DNA of 64,000 nt from Clostridium carboxidivorans P7 (GTDB lineage Bacteria; Bacillota; Clostridia; Clostridiales; Clostridiaceae), in assembly GCF_001038625.1 (NCBI RefSeq), contig NZ_CP011803.1, forward strand, positions 4,154,001 through 4,218,000, given 5' to 3'. The translations under genes and the position numbers were made by a program. This document shows, in pieces, positions 11,659 through 19,990 of the stretch (its first letter is position 1; each line of letters starts with the position of its first letter). The notes below the pieces were generated by a model. It did not search any database. It was not told the origin of the DNA and saw nothing but the letters and a program-made list of their open reading frames with translations.

Positions 11659-12371
11659 CTAAAGGAACTACGTTTAATAATTTTCTTTACTAATATCTCA
11701 CCTTTAAATACTCCTATAGCAAATAATAAAGTCATAACAACGGCTATAAGTATCAATATGGTTTTATTACCAGAACCAATTTTAGCACCAAAATATGCAG
11801 ATATAAATATTCCTGGAATCCTTCCTAATGTAGAATATATCATAAAATCTTTAAAAGTCACATTTGAAACGCCGCATATATATGCTAATACATCTTTAGG
11901 TATACCTGGTATCAAATACAACAAAAAAACCACAAAATTCATATGACCCAAATTTAAAATTCTTTTAAAAAAATTTGTATCCTTATTAGATATTATTTTA
12001 TCTATTAGAGGCTTACCACAAAAATGAGAAATCCAAAATACAATCATACTTCCAGCAGTTATTCCTAATAAAGATATAATACCTCCACCTATTGTTCCAT
12101 ATATATATCCTCCTGCAATTTGCACAATTTCTCCAGGAATAAAAAATGCTACAACCTGTATAACCTGAAGCATAAAAAACACCATAATACTGTACTTTCC
12201 ATAAGACATTATTATGTGTTTTATTTTATTAGGGTCCTTAAACAAGACAAAATACTTACTATAATATTCATATGCTGAGCAAATTAGAAATATAAATATT
12301 ATACTTAAAACAATATATGACTTATATTGTTTAATTTTATTAAAAATTTTCCTAGGGAAACCTTCAAACAT
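11646..12371 (-). CDS. TVP38/TMEM64 (VTT domain, DedA-related) membrane protein
   Basis: A 241-residue multi-spanning membrane protein. After a first helix (about 18-38) it has the VTT/SNARE-associated region with FIPGEIVQIAGGYIYGTIGG (about 93-112), re-entrant-looking loops and LIPGIPKDVLAYICGVSN. The related DedA family is linked to membrane lipid flipping and proton-motive-force homeostasis. Substrate is unknown. It is a single gene with its own terminator. Confidence 0.88.
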   Translation of the reverse strand: MFEGFPRKIFNKIKQYKSYIVLSIIFIFLICSAYEYYSKYFVLFKDPNKIKHIIMSYGKYSIMVFFMLQVIQVVAFFIPGEIVQIAGGYIYGTIGGGIISLLGITAGSMIVFWISHFCGKPLIDKIISNKDTNFFKRILNLGHMNFVVFLLYLIPGIPKDVLAYICGVSNVTFKDFMIYSTLGRIPGIFISAYFGAKIGSGNKTILILIAVVMTLLFAIGVFKGEILVKKIIKRSSFRNGK

Positions 12372-12445
12372 ACTTTCACCTTAATTCTATATATAATAAA
12401 CATTTATTATATATTATCAATTAACTTAAAAAAAGTAAACGAAAT

Positions 12446-12482
12446 AAGCAGCCCTAAATGCTATTTGCATTTAAAGCTGCTT
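12446..12482 (-). terminator. Likely terminator of the hydrogenase gene
   Basis: AAGCAGC..GCATTT arms forming a long hairpin 20 bases after the hydrogenase stop. The immediate minus-strand tail is only weakly T-rich, with a longer T run 10 bases further on. Confidence 0.55.
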
Positions 12483-12501
12483 TTATAACACTAATTGAAT
12501 A

Positions 12502-13989
12502 TTATCTTTCTAAATTTACATTTTTAAACTTATTTAATTCTTCATTTGAAAGTACTGACTTTTTAGAAGATTGTCCACTAAATTTTGAAAGTTGTGGTTT
12601 GGACCTCATAATTGAAACCATAGTAGCTGGTCCACCTATACATCCACCTTCACACATCATTCCTTCTATAAAGTTTCCTGGAAGCTTTCCAACCTTAGCC
12701 ATAGTCATAGATCTCTTTATTTCATCCATACCACTAGCTTTTACTGGTTTAAATTCTTCCTTAATACCCTTATCCCCTACATAATTTTGTATTGCTGCTG
12801 TAAGGCCACCACCTTGAGCAAAACCTCTTCCAAAACATGAAGCATCTTCTACTAAAGTATCTTCACAATTCTCAGGATCTATTTCAAAAGCTCCCATTAA
12901 AGCAGCTATTTCTTCAAAAGTCAAAACATAATCCACTGCATCTTTTATGCTTTCTCTTTGAATTTCTGTCTTTTTAGCTGTACATGGTCCTACAAATACT
13001 ACTAATGCCTCTTTATCAATGCTTTTTATCATTCTTGCTGCTGCAACCATAGGTGAAACTGTACCAGAAATTTTTTCAACCTGATCTGGGAATTTCTTTT
13101 CAATATAATTCATAAACCCTGGACAACATGAATTTGTCATATATTTTTGTCCTTCTTCCATTCTTTCAACAAATTCATTAGCTTCATGTACAGTTACAGC
13201 ATCTGCTCCACATGCTGCTTCTACCATATCTTCAAATCCTATTTTCTTAAAGGCATTTTTGATCTGTCCCACTGTTACTTTTGGTCCAAATTGTCCACTT
13301 ATAGCTGGAGCTACTACTGCATAAACCTTCTTGTTGTTAACCAATACATTAGTCACATCTTTAATGTAGCTTTTATCTGATATTGCTCCAAAAGGACATG
13401 CTGCCATACAAGCTCCACAATTTATACACTCTTCTTTTTCAATCATTGCCATTTTGTTATCTGAATTAATCTCCAATGCACCTGTAGGGCATACTCTTTT
13501 ACATGGTCTCATAACCTCAGCTATAGCACCATATGGACATGATTTCCTACACATTCCACATTCTTTACAAAGTTCTTGATTTATATATGCACTTCCTGCT
13601 ACCCTTGTTATAGCATTTGCTGGACATACTTCCATACATTTATGTTGGATACATCCTCTACATGCATCTGTAACTGTATATTTATCTATAGGACATTTAT
13701 CACAAGCTGCTGGTAACACATACATTATCTGCTTATCATCTTCAGGTATAGATAAATTATTTATAGTATCACCATTAGGTAAAAAACCTGCAGCTAATTG
13801 AGCTCTTTCAAAAACTACTGCTCTTTCTTTATATACACAACATCTATATTGAGCTTTATCACCCTGTATTACTTTCATAGGAACTTTTTCTAATTCTCTT
13901 TTTGTAAGTCTGTTTTCTTTTGTCAGAGCTGCTACTTCTTTTAATACTAAATACTTAAGTTTTTTTAATTGGGTTTCAAAAGTTATCAT
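12502..13989 (-). CDS. [FeFe] hydrogenase, group B (monomeric, ferredoxin-type)
   Basis: Reversible proton reduction to H2 at an H-cluster, probably with ferredoxin in the cytosol. The 495-residue protein has a Cys-rich N-terminal region with several [4Fe-4S] motifs (about residues 96-200, including CKECGMCRKSCP and CINCGACMAACP), then the H-cluster domain: L1 TNSCCPGF (285-292), L2 GPCTAKKTE (334-342), L3 EGMMCEGGCIGGP (442-454), giving C289, C336, C446 and C450 as ligands. The N-terminal arrangement and variant L1/L3 fit the group B class rather than the HydA subunit of bifurcating complexes. It is a single gene with Rex-like sites upstream, so it is probably induced when NADH is high. Confidence 0.9.
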   Translation of the reverse strand: MITFETQLKKLKYLVLKEVAALTKENRLTKRELEKVPMKVIQGDKAQYRCCVYKERAVVFERAQLAAGFLPNGDTINNLSIPEDDKQIMYVLPAACDKCPIDKYTVTDACRGCIQHKCMEVCPANAITRVAGSAYINQELCKECGMCRKSCPYGAIAEVMRPCKRVCPTGALEINSDNKMAMIEKEECINCGACMAACPFGAISDKSYIKDVTNVLVNNKKVYAVVAPAISGQFGPKVTVGQIKNAFKKIGFEDMVEAACGADAVTVHEANEFVERMEEGQKYMTNSCCPGFMNYIEKKFPDQVEKISGTVSPMVAAARMIKSIDKEALVVFVGPCTAKKTEIQRESIKDAVDYVLTFEEIAALMGAFEIDPENCEDTLVEDASCFGRGFAQGGGLTAAIQNYVGDKGIKEEFKPVKASGMDEIKRSMTMAKVGKLPGNFIEGMMCEGGCIGGPATMVSIMRSKPQLSKFSGQSSKKSVLSNEELNKFKNVNLER

Positions 13990-14103
13990 CTTATTCTTTA
14001 TCCTCCTATTATATACTAGTAAATTAAGATTTTTTTAATATGTTTTAACTCATCGCTATTTAAACAATAGGAAATACATTTGCTAATGTTTAAATAAAAT
14101 ATG

Positions 14104-14136
14104 AAAGTTAAAAACTATATTATAATTTTTAACTTT
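14104..14136. promoter_or_regulatory. Perfect inverted repeat upstream of the hydrogenase
   Basis: AAAGTTAAAAA, 11 bases, TTTTTAACTTT. The spacer read on the minus strand holds a TATAAT-like -10 sequence. It may be a regulator site flanking the hydrogenase promoter. The rest of 13990-14391 contains no gene. Confidence 0.4.
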
Positions 14137-14152
14137 GTAATTCTTAATTTGC

Positions 14153-14170
14153 TAGTTAAATTGTTAACTT
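14153..14170. promoter_or_regulatory. Rex-like operator upstream of the hydrogenase
   Basis: TAGTTAA ATTG TTAACTT compared with the Rex consensus TTGTTAA-N4-TTAACAA: 11 of 14 specified positions match and the core AGTTAA/TTAACT is perfectly palindromic. It is about 165 bases before the hydrogenase start. Confidence 0.5.
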
Positions 14171-14343
14171 TGATAAAATTACTTTAATTTTGAATTTAAA
14201 TCATTTTTTAATAACACAGTAGATACTTTTTGCTTATTAACACTCTTCAAACATTATAACAGATTTTTTTAATTAATGTAACAGATTTTAAAACAAAATT
14301 TATTGGAATATTTTAATCCATAATCAGGTTATTTTTTGTGTAA

Positions 14344-14361
14344 ATGTTACCAATTTAACAA
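14344..14361. promoter_or_regulatory. Second Rex-like operator
   Basis: ATGTTAC CAAT TTAACAA matches the Rex consensus at 12 of 14 specified positions, with a perfect right half. It is about 355 bases upstream of the hydrogenase and 31 bases after the ogg stop, so it could serve a distal promoter. Confidence 0.4.
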
Positions 14362-14391
14362 TGTTAGGAGGGCAATTATTTTAGTGTTTAA

Positions 14392-15309
14392 TTAATCCTC
14401 TTCAAACTTAATTTCATTCTCTCTTGCATAATAAAACAAATATTGTTGCGCAAATCCAGCTAAATTTGCAAATTTATTTATACCAAACTCCCTTATTTTT
14501 TTAAGAGAAACATCTGGTGCTAAGTAAAAATGCTGCATAGCTCTTTTCACCCAAACATCTACAGGAAAAGCAGAATACTTTTCCATAGAAAAAAGCATTA
14601 TACAATCCGCAACTTTAGGTCCTATTCCCATAAACTTTTGAAGTTCCTTGTGGCATTTTTCTGCCTCCTGACTCTTTATCCACTTGATGTCATACTGCTC
14701 ATCATATTCTTTGTTTTCAATATTTCCTTTAGTATATATATTACTAACTGTATCCTTAATATATTTTGCTCTGAATCCAACCCCACAACTTTCCAATTCC
14801 TCTAATGAAACAGAACTTAGCTTATCAATAGTTGGAAATGTATAATATGTATTATTCTTATATTCTAATTTTTCTCCCCATTTAGAACTTATATTTTCAA
14901 TTGCTCTTTTTATCATAGGTATTCTATTATTCGCAGATGTTATAAAGGACACTATTATTTCAAAAGGTTCCTGTTTTAATAGTCTTATACCATAACCAAA
15001 ATTTACTGAAGTACTTAATATAGGATCTTTACCCAACAAGTTTTTTATTTCAGAGTAATCCCTATCTAAATCAAAATAATCCATCCATATTTTATCAAAG
15101 TCTTCCTTACAAGTATTATAAATTATAACATCATTTTCTTTCTTTTCTATTTCTATTACCTTCCCATAAGCTACCCCTATGTAATTACCATTCTTTTGTC
15201 TATGCCATCTAAAACACTGTCCACAATCAAATATATGGGTAATTTCAAAATTTTTAACGTCCTTTACTATTACCCCATTTTCAAATGATTCTACAGAACT
15301 AAAGTCCAT
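14392..15309 (-). CDS. ogg: 8-oxoguanine DNA glycosylase / AP lyase (OGG1 type)
   Basis: Removes oxidised guanine from DNA and nicks the abasic site. The 305-residue protein has the OGG N-terminal domain (FDCGQCFRWHR, about residues 27-37) and the HhH-GPD core: hairpin MGIGPKVADC with catalytic Lys232, and PVDVW with catalytic Asp251. The 19-residue Lys-Asp spacing equals that in human OGG1. It resembles the eukaryote-like OGG1 branch found in Clostridia. It is a single gene upstream of the hydrogenase, separated by the region with Rex-like sites. In an anaerobe it would help survive oxygen exposure. Confidence 0.93.
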   Translation of the reverse strand: MDFSSVESFENGVIVKDVKNFEITHIFDCGQCFRWHRQKNGNYIGVAYGKVIEIEKKENDVIIYNTCKEDFDKIWMDYFDLDRDYSEIKNLLGKDPILSTSVNFGYGIRLLKQEPFEIIVSFITSANNRIPMIKRAIENISSKWGEKLEYKNNTYYTFPTIDKLSSVSLEELESCGVGFRAKYIKDTVSNIYTKGNIENKEYDEQYDIKWIKSQEAEKCHKELQKFMGIGPKVADCIMLFSMEKYSAFPVDVWVKRAMQHFYLAPDVSLKKIREFGINKFANLAGFAQQYLFYYARENEIKFEED

Positions 15310-15533
15310 TTTAACACCCCTATTCTTAGTTTATATATATATAATTTTATCTATTTTTAATAATCTAGATTATTAATTTATCTCAAAATATTGCCATAAA
15401 GTAAAAAACTTATTTCCTAAATTTAACATCTCAGGATATCAGCAGGCTTCGCTTTAATTTTTAAGCGTTAAACATTTGAATTTAGTAGAATTACTTATAG
15501 CAATATAAATAAATGTGTACACATAAAGTTACT

Positions 15534-15777
15534 AGTTTGAATTTTAACTTTTATGTAGTGATATATGTTAAGCGTGTCATCACATTAGCTAAATTGTTTT
15601 AGTATTATTCTTAGCTCAAAGATTTGGAAAGCCTTAGAACTTTAGTCCTGTTTGAGGGAACCGAGTTTGACAAAGTTCTTAGGTTTTCCAAATCTTTGAG
15701 CTTTAGAATAATTAAAACATTTAGCCGTGATGACACGCTTAACATATATCACGTAGTAAAAGTTAAAATTCAAACTT
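15534..15777. repeat. 244-bp near-perfect palindrome (non-coding mobile or structured element)
   Basis: Two arms of about 105 bases, starting AGTTTGAATTTTAACTTTTA and including GATATATGTTAAGCGTGTCATC, are inverted copies with few mismatches. They surround a loop of about 34 bases (core TTTGAGGGAACCGAGTTTGA). Small open frames here are by-products of the palindrome. It ends about 30 bases after the stop of the C_GCAxxG gene. It could be a MITE-like insertion or a very large stem-loop RNA; either way it should act as a transcription barrier. The rest of 15310-15805 shows no gene. Confidence 0.8.
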
Positions 15778-15805
15778 CCACTGCACTCTTGTGCCGCATT
15801 TTACT

Positions 15806-16219
15806 TTATCCTTGAATCTTCATTTCTCTTTCCACAATTTCTTCTAATATCTCTGCTGCTGTGTCAACCATAATAATGCATCTGATTTCATCATTTCTAT
15901 ACTTTTCTTTCAACTCTGCACATTCACTAGTACCTAGTTTTTCCTGAAATTTTTGAAAAAATTCTTGAGATAATTGTTTTATTTTTTCACTTTCGTGAGC
16001 TCTTACTTTGGTAAATAATATTCCAAGTACAGCTAAAGAACCAGTTATCACCCCACATGTACTTTCAATACCCATACCGCCTCCAAAAGCAGCCATAGTT
16101 TTTAATGTTTTTTTATCAAGCTGCATGTTGTATTCTTCATTTGCACCATATATCATAGTTTCTGCACAATTTAAATTATATTCTTCGGCATAATACTTTC
16201 TAACTGTATCCTTTAACAT
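15806..16219 (-). CDS. C_GCAxxG_C_C family putative redox protein
   Basis: A 137-residue soluble protein with the spaced cysteines that name the family: C18 (NCAET), STCGVITGSLAVLG around residue 55 (C..G....G), C99 and C113 further on. Such proteins are frequent in anaerobes and are thought to bind a metal or redox cofactor, but no function is established. The start is preceded by AAAGGAG. It is a single gene between the Stn-like locus terminator and the large palindrome. Confidence 0.8.
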   Translation of the reverse strand: MLKDTVRKYYAEEYNLNCAETMIYGANEEYNMQLDKKTLKTMAAFGGGMGIESTCGVITGSLAVLGILFTKVRAHESEKIKQLSQEFFQKFQEKLGTSECAELKEKYRNDEIRCIIMVDTAAEILEEIVEREMKIQG

Positions 16220-16305
16220 TTTTTTAACACTCCTTTTAATCTTTTCTTAAATTATAACTTAATATTTAGTTTTTTTAAATAACTATTATTGTATATATCG
16301 TAAAA

Positions 16306-16333
16306 AGCCGCATTAATTAAAATTAATGCAGCT
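16306..16333 (-). terminator. Terminator of the Stn-like operon
   Basis: AGCCGCATTAATT / AATTAATGCAGCT hairpin (one G-U pair) followed on the minus strand by TTTTTA, 43 bases after the stop of the 1197-residue gene. Confidence 0.75.
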
Positions 16334-16376
16334 CTTTTATATAAACAAATTATTTTATTAAATTTTTATTCTGTAA

Positions 16377-19300
16377 CTATAATACTTTTTTTAAATAAGC
16401 ATCAAATTTCATTTTAATAGAATCATAAACTTTTTTATTTTTAAACATTACATTACTTTCTGGTAAACTCAAAACAGCTTTTTTATCTTCCTTATTAAAT
16501 CCATCTGTATAAAGGACTTGAATACCATAAGTATTTGATATTGTATTTAGAGTATAAACATCGTCCACTTCAACATTAACAGCATTTAACCCATTATATT
16601 CTGGTATTTCCCAAGAAATCATTTCTACCGCTTGTTTTAAATTTTTAATATTTATATCCAAATACTGTGCTAATTTTGACATGTTATCAAATACAGTTTT
16701 TCTATAATCAACATGTACAGCTGGAACAATTTTTTGTATTTTTCTATCTGATCTAGTAAATGTACCTTGTGATTCAGCAAAGCTTGCTATTGGAACAACT
16801 ACATTTGACATCAACGCTGTATCAGTCATAAACATATCAAAGGTTGCTATAAATTTTAGCTTTTTCAAAATCTGAGTAGTATTTTCATCAGCTCCAACTG
16901 GGTCTTCACCAATGATAACTACAGCCTTTATTTTTCCCTCTTCTATTTGTTCAAGTATTGACTTTCCACTAGCTTTTATATCCATGTCTATAAATCCTTG
17001 ATAATTACTGTTAGAGCGTACAGTAATTATTCCGCTATGTGCTTTTCCTATCTTACCTGTTATTACTGCAGCATCTGCTAATAATTTATAACCATCAGCA
17101 GTAACCATATCATCATCAGCAACTATTATTGCCTTTTTAGCTTCCCCGTACATCTTAGCAAGTTTATTTGCTTCTTGATTATCAGCACAATCTTTTACAA
17201 AACCCCATAATTTCTGAAGATTAACAGCTTTCTTTTCAACTTCAGCCTCTTTTACATATCCTCCTTTAAATAAAGCTTTAATAAAGGATTTTAAAAACTC
17301 TACACTATTATTAGGCTTTATTGAAACATCTGCATACTCTTTCATTCTAGTTTCATCACTGCTTATGGATACAAGTTTAGCTTTTTTCTGTGCTGCATAT
17401 TTCATTTTTACAGCCATTATAGGATGATTTTCATCTACATTTCCTACAGAAACTATCAAATCAGTGCTGTATAATTCTCCATAACTATTTGATGACGCAT
17501 CATACCCAAGTACACTTTCCATTCCTGAAACTTCATCCATAGCCAATGAACCAACAAATTCAGTATCAAGCTTATCTGCAATTTTCTTAATCACAAAGGC
17601 TTCTTCATTAGTAAACCTAGGCGATGTAAGAATTGCTATACTATTACTTCCGTATTGTCCTCTAATTAATTGAAGATTTTTTGAAATAAGTGTTAATGCC
17701 TCTTTTAAAGTAACCTCAGTACTGCTATTTTCTCTCCTTACAACAGGTGCTTTTATAGCATTTTCATCATTAATAAAGTTTATTCCAAATCTACCATTAA
17801 CGCATAATAGTCCTTCTTCCTTACTTCTATCAGGTAAAGATTTGAACACAAGATTTCCCTTAGTTTGAAGTACTAGATTACATCCCACTCCACAGTAATT
17901 ACATACAGATTTTACATTGTCCAAATCTACTGGAACCTGTTTTTTTACAGCTTGTTTTTCCATACATGCTCCTGTTGGGCATACATCTACACACTGACCA
18001 CAAGATATGCATGAACTTTCTTCAAGAGGTAAATTAAATTCTGGAATTACCTTAGAGTCAAATCCTCTTTTCTCTAGTCCTATAGCTGTTATTCCTATAA
18101 ACTCTTCACAAGCTCTTACACATTGGCCACATAATATACACTTATCAGGATTCCTTTCTATAAATGGGTGATTTTGTTCTTCTTTCCTCTTATGTTTTTC
18201 TCCAGATATTTTTTTAGTATCTACATTATAATCTTCTATATAATTTACAAGCTTACATTCAAAGTAATCATGACATCCACATTCAAGACATCTTGAAGCT
18301 TCTCTTAGTGCAGCTTCTTCTGTAAATGTTTCAGATATTGGAGCAAAACTAAGTTTTCTCTTATCTGCCTTCACCATTACCTGATGTTCCCTGATTTGCT
18401 TTTCATGTCCCTCAAAATCTTTTTCACACAGATCATCTTGAACTATATAATTTGGATAAACAACTGGTGTTATTTTTCCATTTAAATAACTATGAATTAC
18501 TTTTGCTGCATTTTTTCCTTGTGCTATAGCTTCAATAGCTATCTTTGGACCAGTGGATGCTTCTCCTCCAGCAAATACCCCTTCAATATTTGTTTCAAAA
18601 GTATTTTCATCAACTAAAATATTTCCTTTTTTAGTGGTTGTTAGTTCCTTTACAGATTCTGCATTTACCCTTTGTCCAATAGCTGATATAACAAGATCTG
18701 ATTCAAATGAAATCTCTTCTCCAAAAATAGGTTCTGGTTTTCTTCTTCCTGATGCATCTGGCTCTCCAAGTTTCATTCTCTGACACCTTACATTGTTTGC
18801 TCTATTTCCGTCACCCGTAATTTCTATAGGTGCTACAAGATAATTAAACTTAACACCTTCTTCTTCTGCTTCAACAATTTCAACCTCTTCCGCAGGCATT
18901 TCATTTCTTGTCCTTCTATATAAAACTTGTACATCATCTGCTCCAAGTCTCACTGCAGTTCTAGCTACATCCATAGCGGTATTTCCTCCGCCTATAACTA
19001 TAACTTTGCTGCCCATATATATTTTTTCCGATTGTGTAGCCTTTCTCAGAAAATCTATACCACCAAGAACACCTTCCATGTCTTGACCCTTACATCCAAT
19101 ACTGGAGCTTGACCAAGCACCAATTGCTACAAACACAGCATTATATGACTTTTTAAGATATTTTATACTTATATCTTCTCCAAGTTTAACATTGCACTTA
19201 ATTTCCACGCCCATTTTTACTAATGTATTTATTTCAGCATCCAATATATCTTTTGGCAAACGATATTCTGGTATGCCATACCTTAGCATTCCACCTGGAT

Positions 19301-19970
19301 GAGGCATACTTTCATAAATACAAACCTGATGACCTGACCTTACAAGAAAATATGCACAAGATATTCCTGCAGGCCCACTTCCTACAACAGCAACTTTTTT
19401 ACCTGTTTTTTCTTTAACTTCTGGTGCAAATGTACCATTCTTTATATCTATATCTCCAAGAAATCTTTTAAGATCAGCAATTGCGATTGATTCATCAACA
19501 TTTTGACGTCTACATGCTGTTTCACAAGGATGTGGGCATACTCTACCTATACTTGCTGGTAAAGCAACAACATCTTTAACAAGTTTAATTGCTTCTTCAT
19601 ACTGACCATTAGCAATTAACCCAACATATCCTTGACAATCTGTATGTGCTGGACATGCATTTACACATGGTGGTCTACAATCACCCCTATGATCTGATGC
19701 TATTAATTCAAAAGCTACCTTTCTAGCTGCTAATGTTCTTGCTGTATTAGTTTTTATTATCATTCCATCTACTGCTTTTGTTGAACATGCTCTCTGGAGT
19801 TTTGGTATTCCTTCTATTTCAACAACACATAACCCGCAAGCTCCATAAGGTTTCATTCTTCCATCATAACAAAGGTTTGGAATTTTTATTCCATTATCTG
19901 TAGCTATTTTTAATATGTTTGTCCCTTCCTCAGCAGTCAATTCTCTATTATTTATATTTATTCTAATCAT
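16377..19970 (-). CDS. NfnB / NuoG-like fusion: probable large subunit of a Stn-type NADPH-NADH-ferredoxin transhydrogenase
   Basis: A 1197-residue multidomain flavo-iron-sulfur protein. In order: [2Fe-2S] ferredoxin (C34, C45, C48, C62); NfnB/GltD-type Fe-S region (98-153); FAD site GSGPAG (197-202); NADPH site GGGNTA (327-332); two [4Fe-4S] ferredoxin motifs (611-664); a formate-dehydrogenase-type [4Fe-4S] domain (C690, C693, C697, C723); and a NuoG/FDH-like molybdopterin fold to the end. The FDH active-site Cys/Sec motif is absent where expected, and the C-terminal molybdopterin-binding domain seems missing, so formate oxidation is unlikely. With the NuoE- and NuoF-like genes upstream it resembles the Sporomusa-type Nfn (Stn), which couples NADPH, NAD+ and ferredoxin. 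Stn assignment is inference; a GltD-fused FDH-like subunit is the alternative. Confidence 0.75.
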   Translation of the reverse strand: MIRININNRELTAEEGTNILKIATDNGIKIPNLCYDGRMKPYGACGLCVVEIEGIPKLQRACSTKAVDGMIIKTNTARTLAARKVAFELIASDHRGDCRPPCVNACPAHTDCQGYVGLIANGQYEEAIKLVKDVVALPASIGRVCPHPCETACRRQNVDESIAIADLKRFLGDIDIKNGTFAPEVKEKTGKKVAVVGSGPAGISCAYFLVRSGHQVCIYESMPHPGGMLRYGIPEYRLPKDILDAEINTLVKMGVEIKCNVKLGEDISIKYLKKSYNAVFVAIGAWSSSSIGCKGQDMEGVLGGIDFLRKATQSEKIYMGSKVIVIGGGNTAMDVARTAVRLGADDVQVLYRRTRNEMPAEEVEIVEAEEEGVKFNYLVAPIEITGDGNRANNVRCQRMKLGEPDASGRRKPEPIFGEEISFESDLVISAIGQRVNAESVKELTTTKKGNILVDENTFETNIEGVFAGGEASTGPKIAIEAIAQGKNAAKVIHSYLNGKITPVVYPNYIVQDDLCEKDFEGHEKQIREHQVMVKADKRKLSFAPISETFTEEAALREASRCLECGCHDYFECKLVNYIEDYNVDTKKISGEKHKRKEEQNHPFIERNPDKCILCGQCVRACEEFIGITAIGLEKRGFDSKVIPEFNLPLEESSCISCGQCVDVCPTGACMEKQAVKKQVPVDLDNVKSVCNYCGVGCNLVLQTKGNLVFKSLPDRSKEEGLLCVNGRFGINFINDENAIKAPVVRRENSSTEVTLKEALTLISKNLQLIRGQYGSNSIAILTSPRFTNEEAFVIKKIADKLDTEFVGSLAMDEVSGMESVLGYDASSNSYGELYSTDLIVSVGNVDENHPIMAVKMKYAAQKKAKLVSISSDETRMKEYADVSIKPNNSVEFLKSFIKALFKGGYVKEAEVEKKAVNLQKLWGFVKDCADNQEANKLAKMYGEAKKAIIVADDDMVTADGYKLLADAAVITGKIGKAHSGIITVRSNSNYQGFIDMDIKASGKSILEQIEEGKIKAVVIIGEDPVGADENTTQILKKLKFIATFDMFMTDTALMSNVVVPIASFAESQGTFTRSDRKIQKIVPAVHVDYRKTVFDNMSKLAQYLDINIKNLKQAVEMISWEIPEYNGLNAVNVEVDDVYTLNTISNTYGIQVLYTDGFNKEDKKAVLSLPESNVMFKNKKVYDSIKMKFDAYLKKVL

Positions 19971-19990
19971 ATTCCTATGACGCCCCCTTT

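Noticed and set aside
12502..13989. HydA subunit of a bifurcating hydrogenase with the NuoE/NuoF genes
   Set aside because: It is in a separate transcription unit and has the group B domain plan, not the long N-terminus with [2Fe-2S] domain of HydA.
15624..15815. Plus-strand 63-codon frame
   Set aside because: It lies inside the large palindrome and is a by-product of it.
16377..19970. Annotation as formate dehydrogenase alpha subunit
   Set aside because: The active-site Cys/Sec motif is missing and the C-terminal Mo-cofactor domain appears absent; the NuoE/NuoF partners fit a transhydrogenase better.
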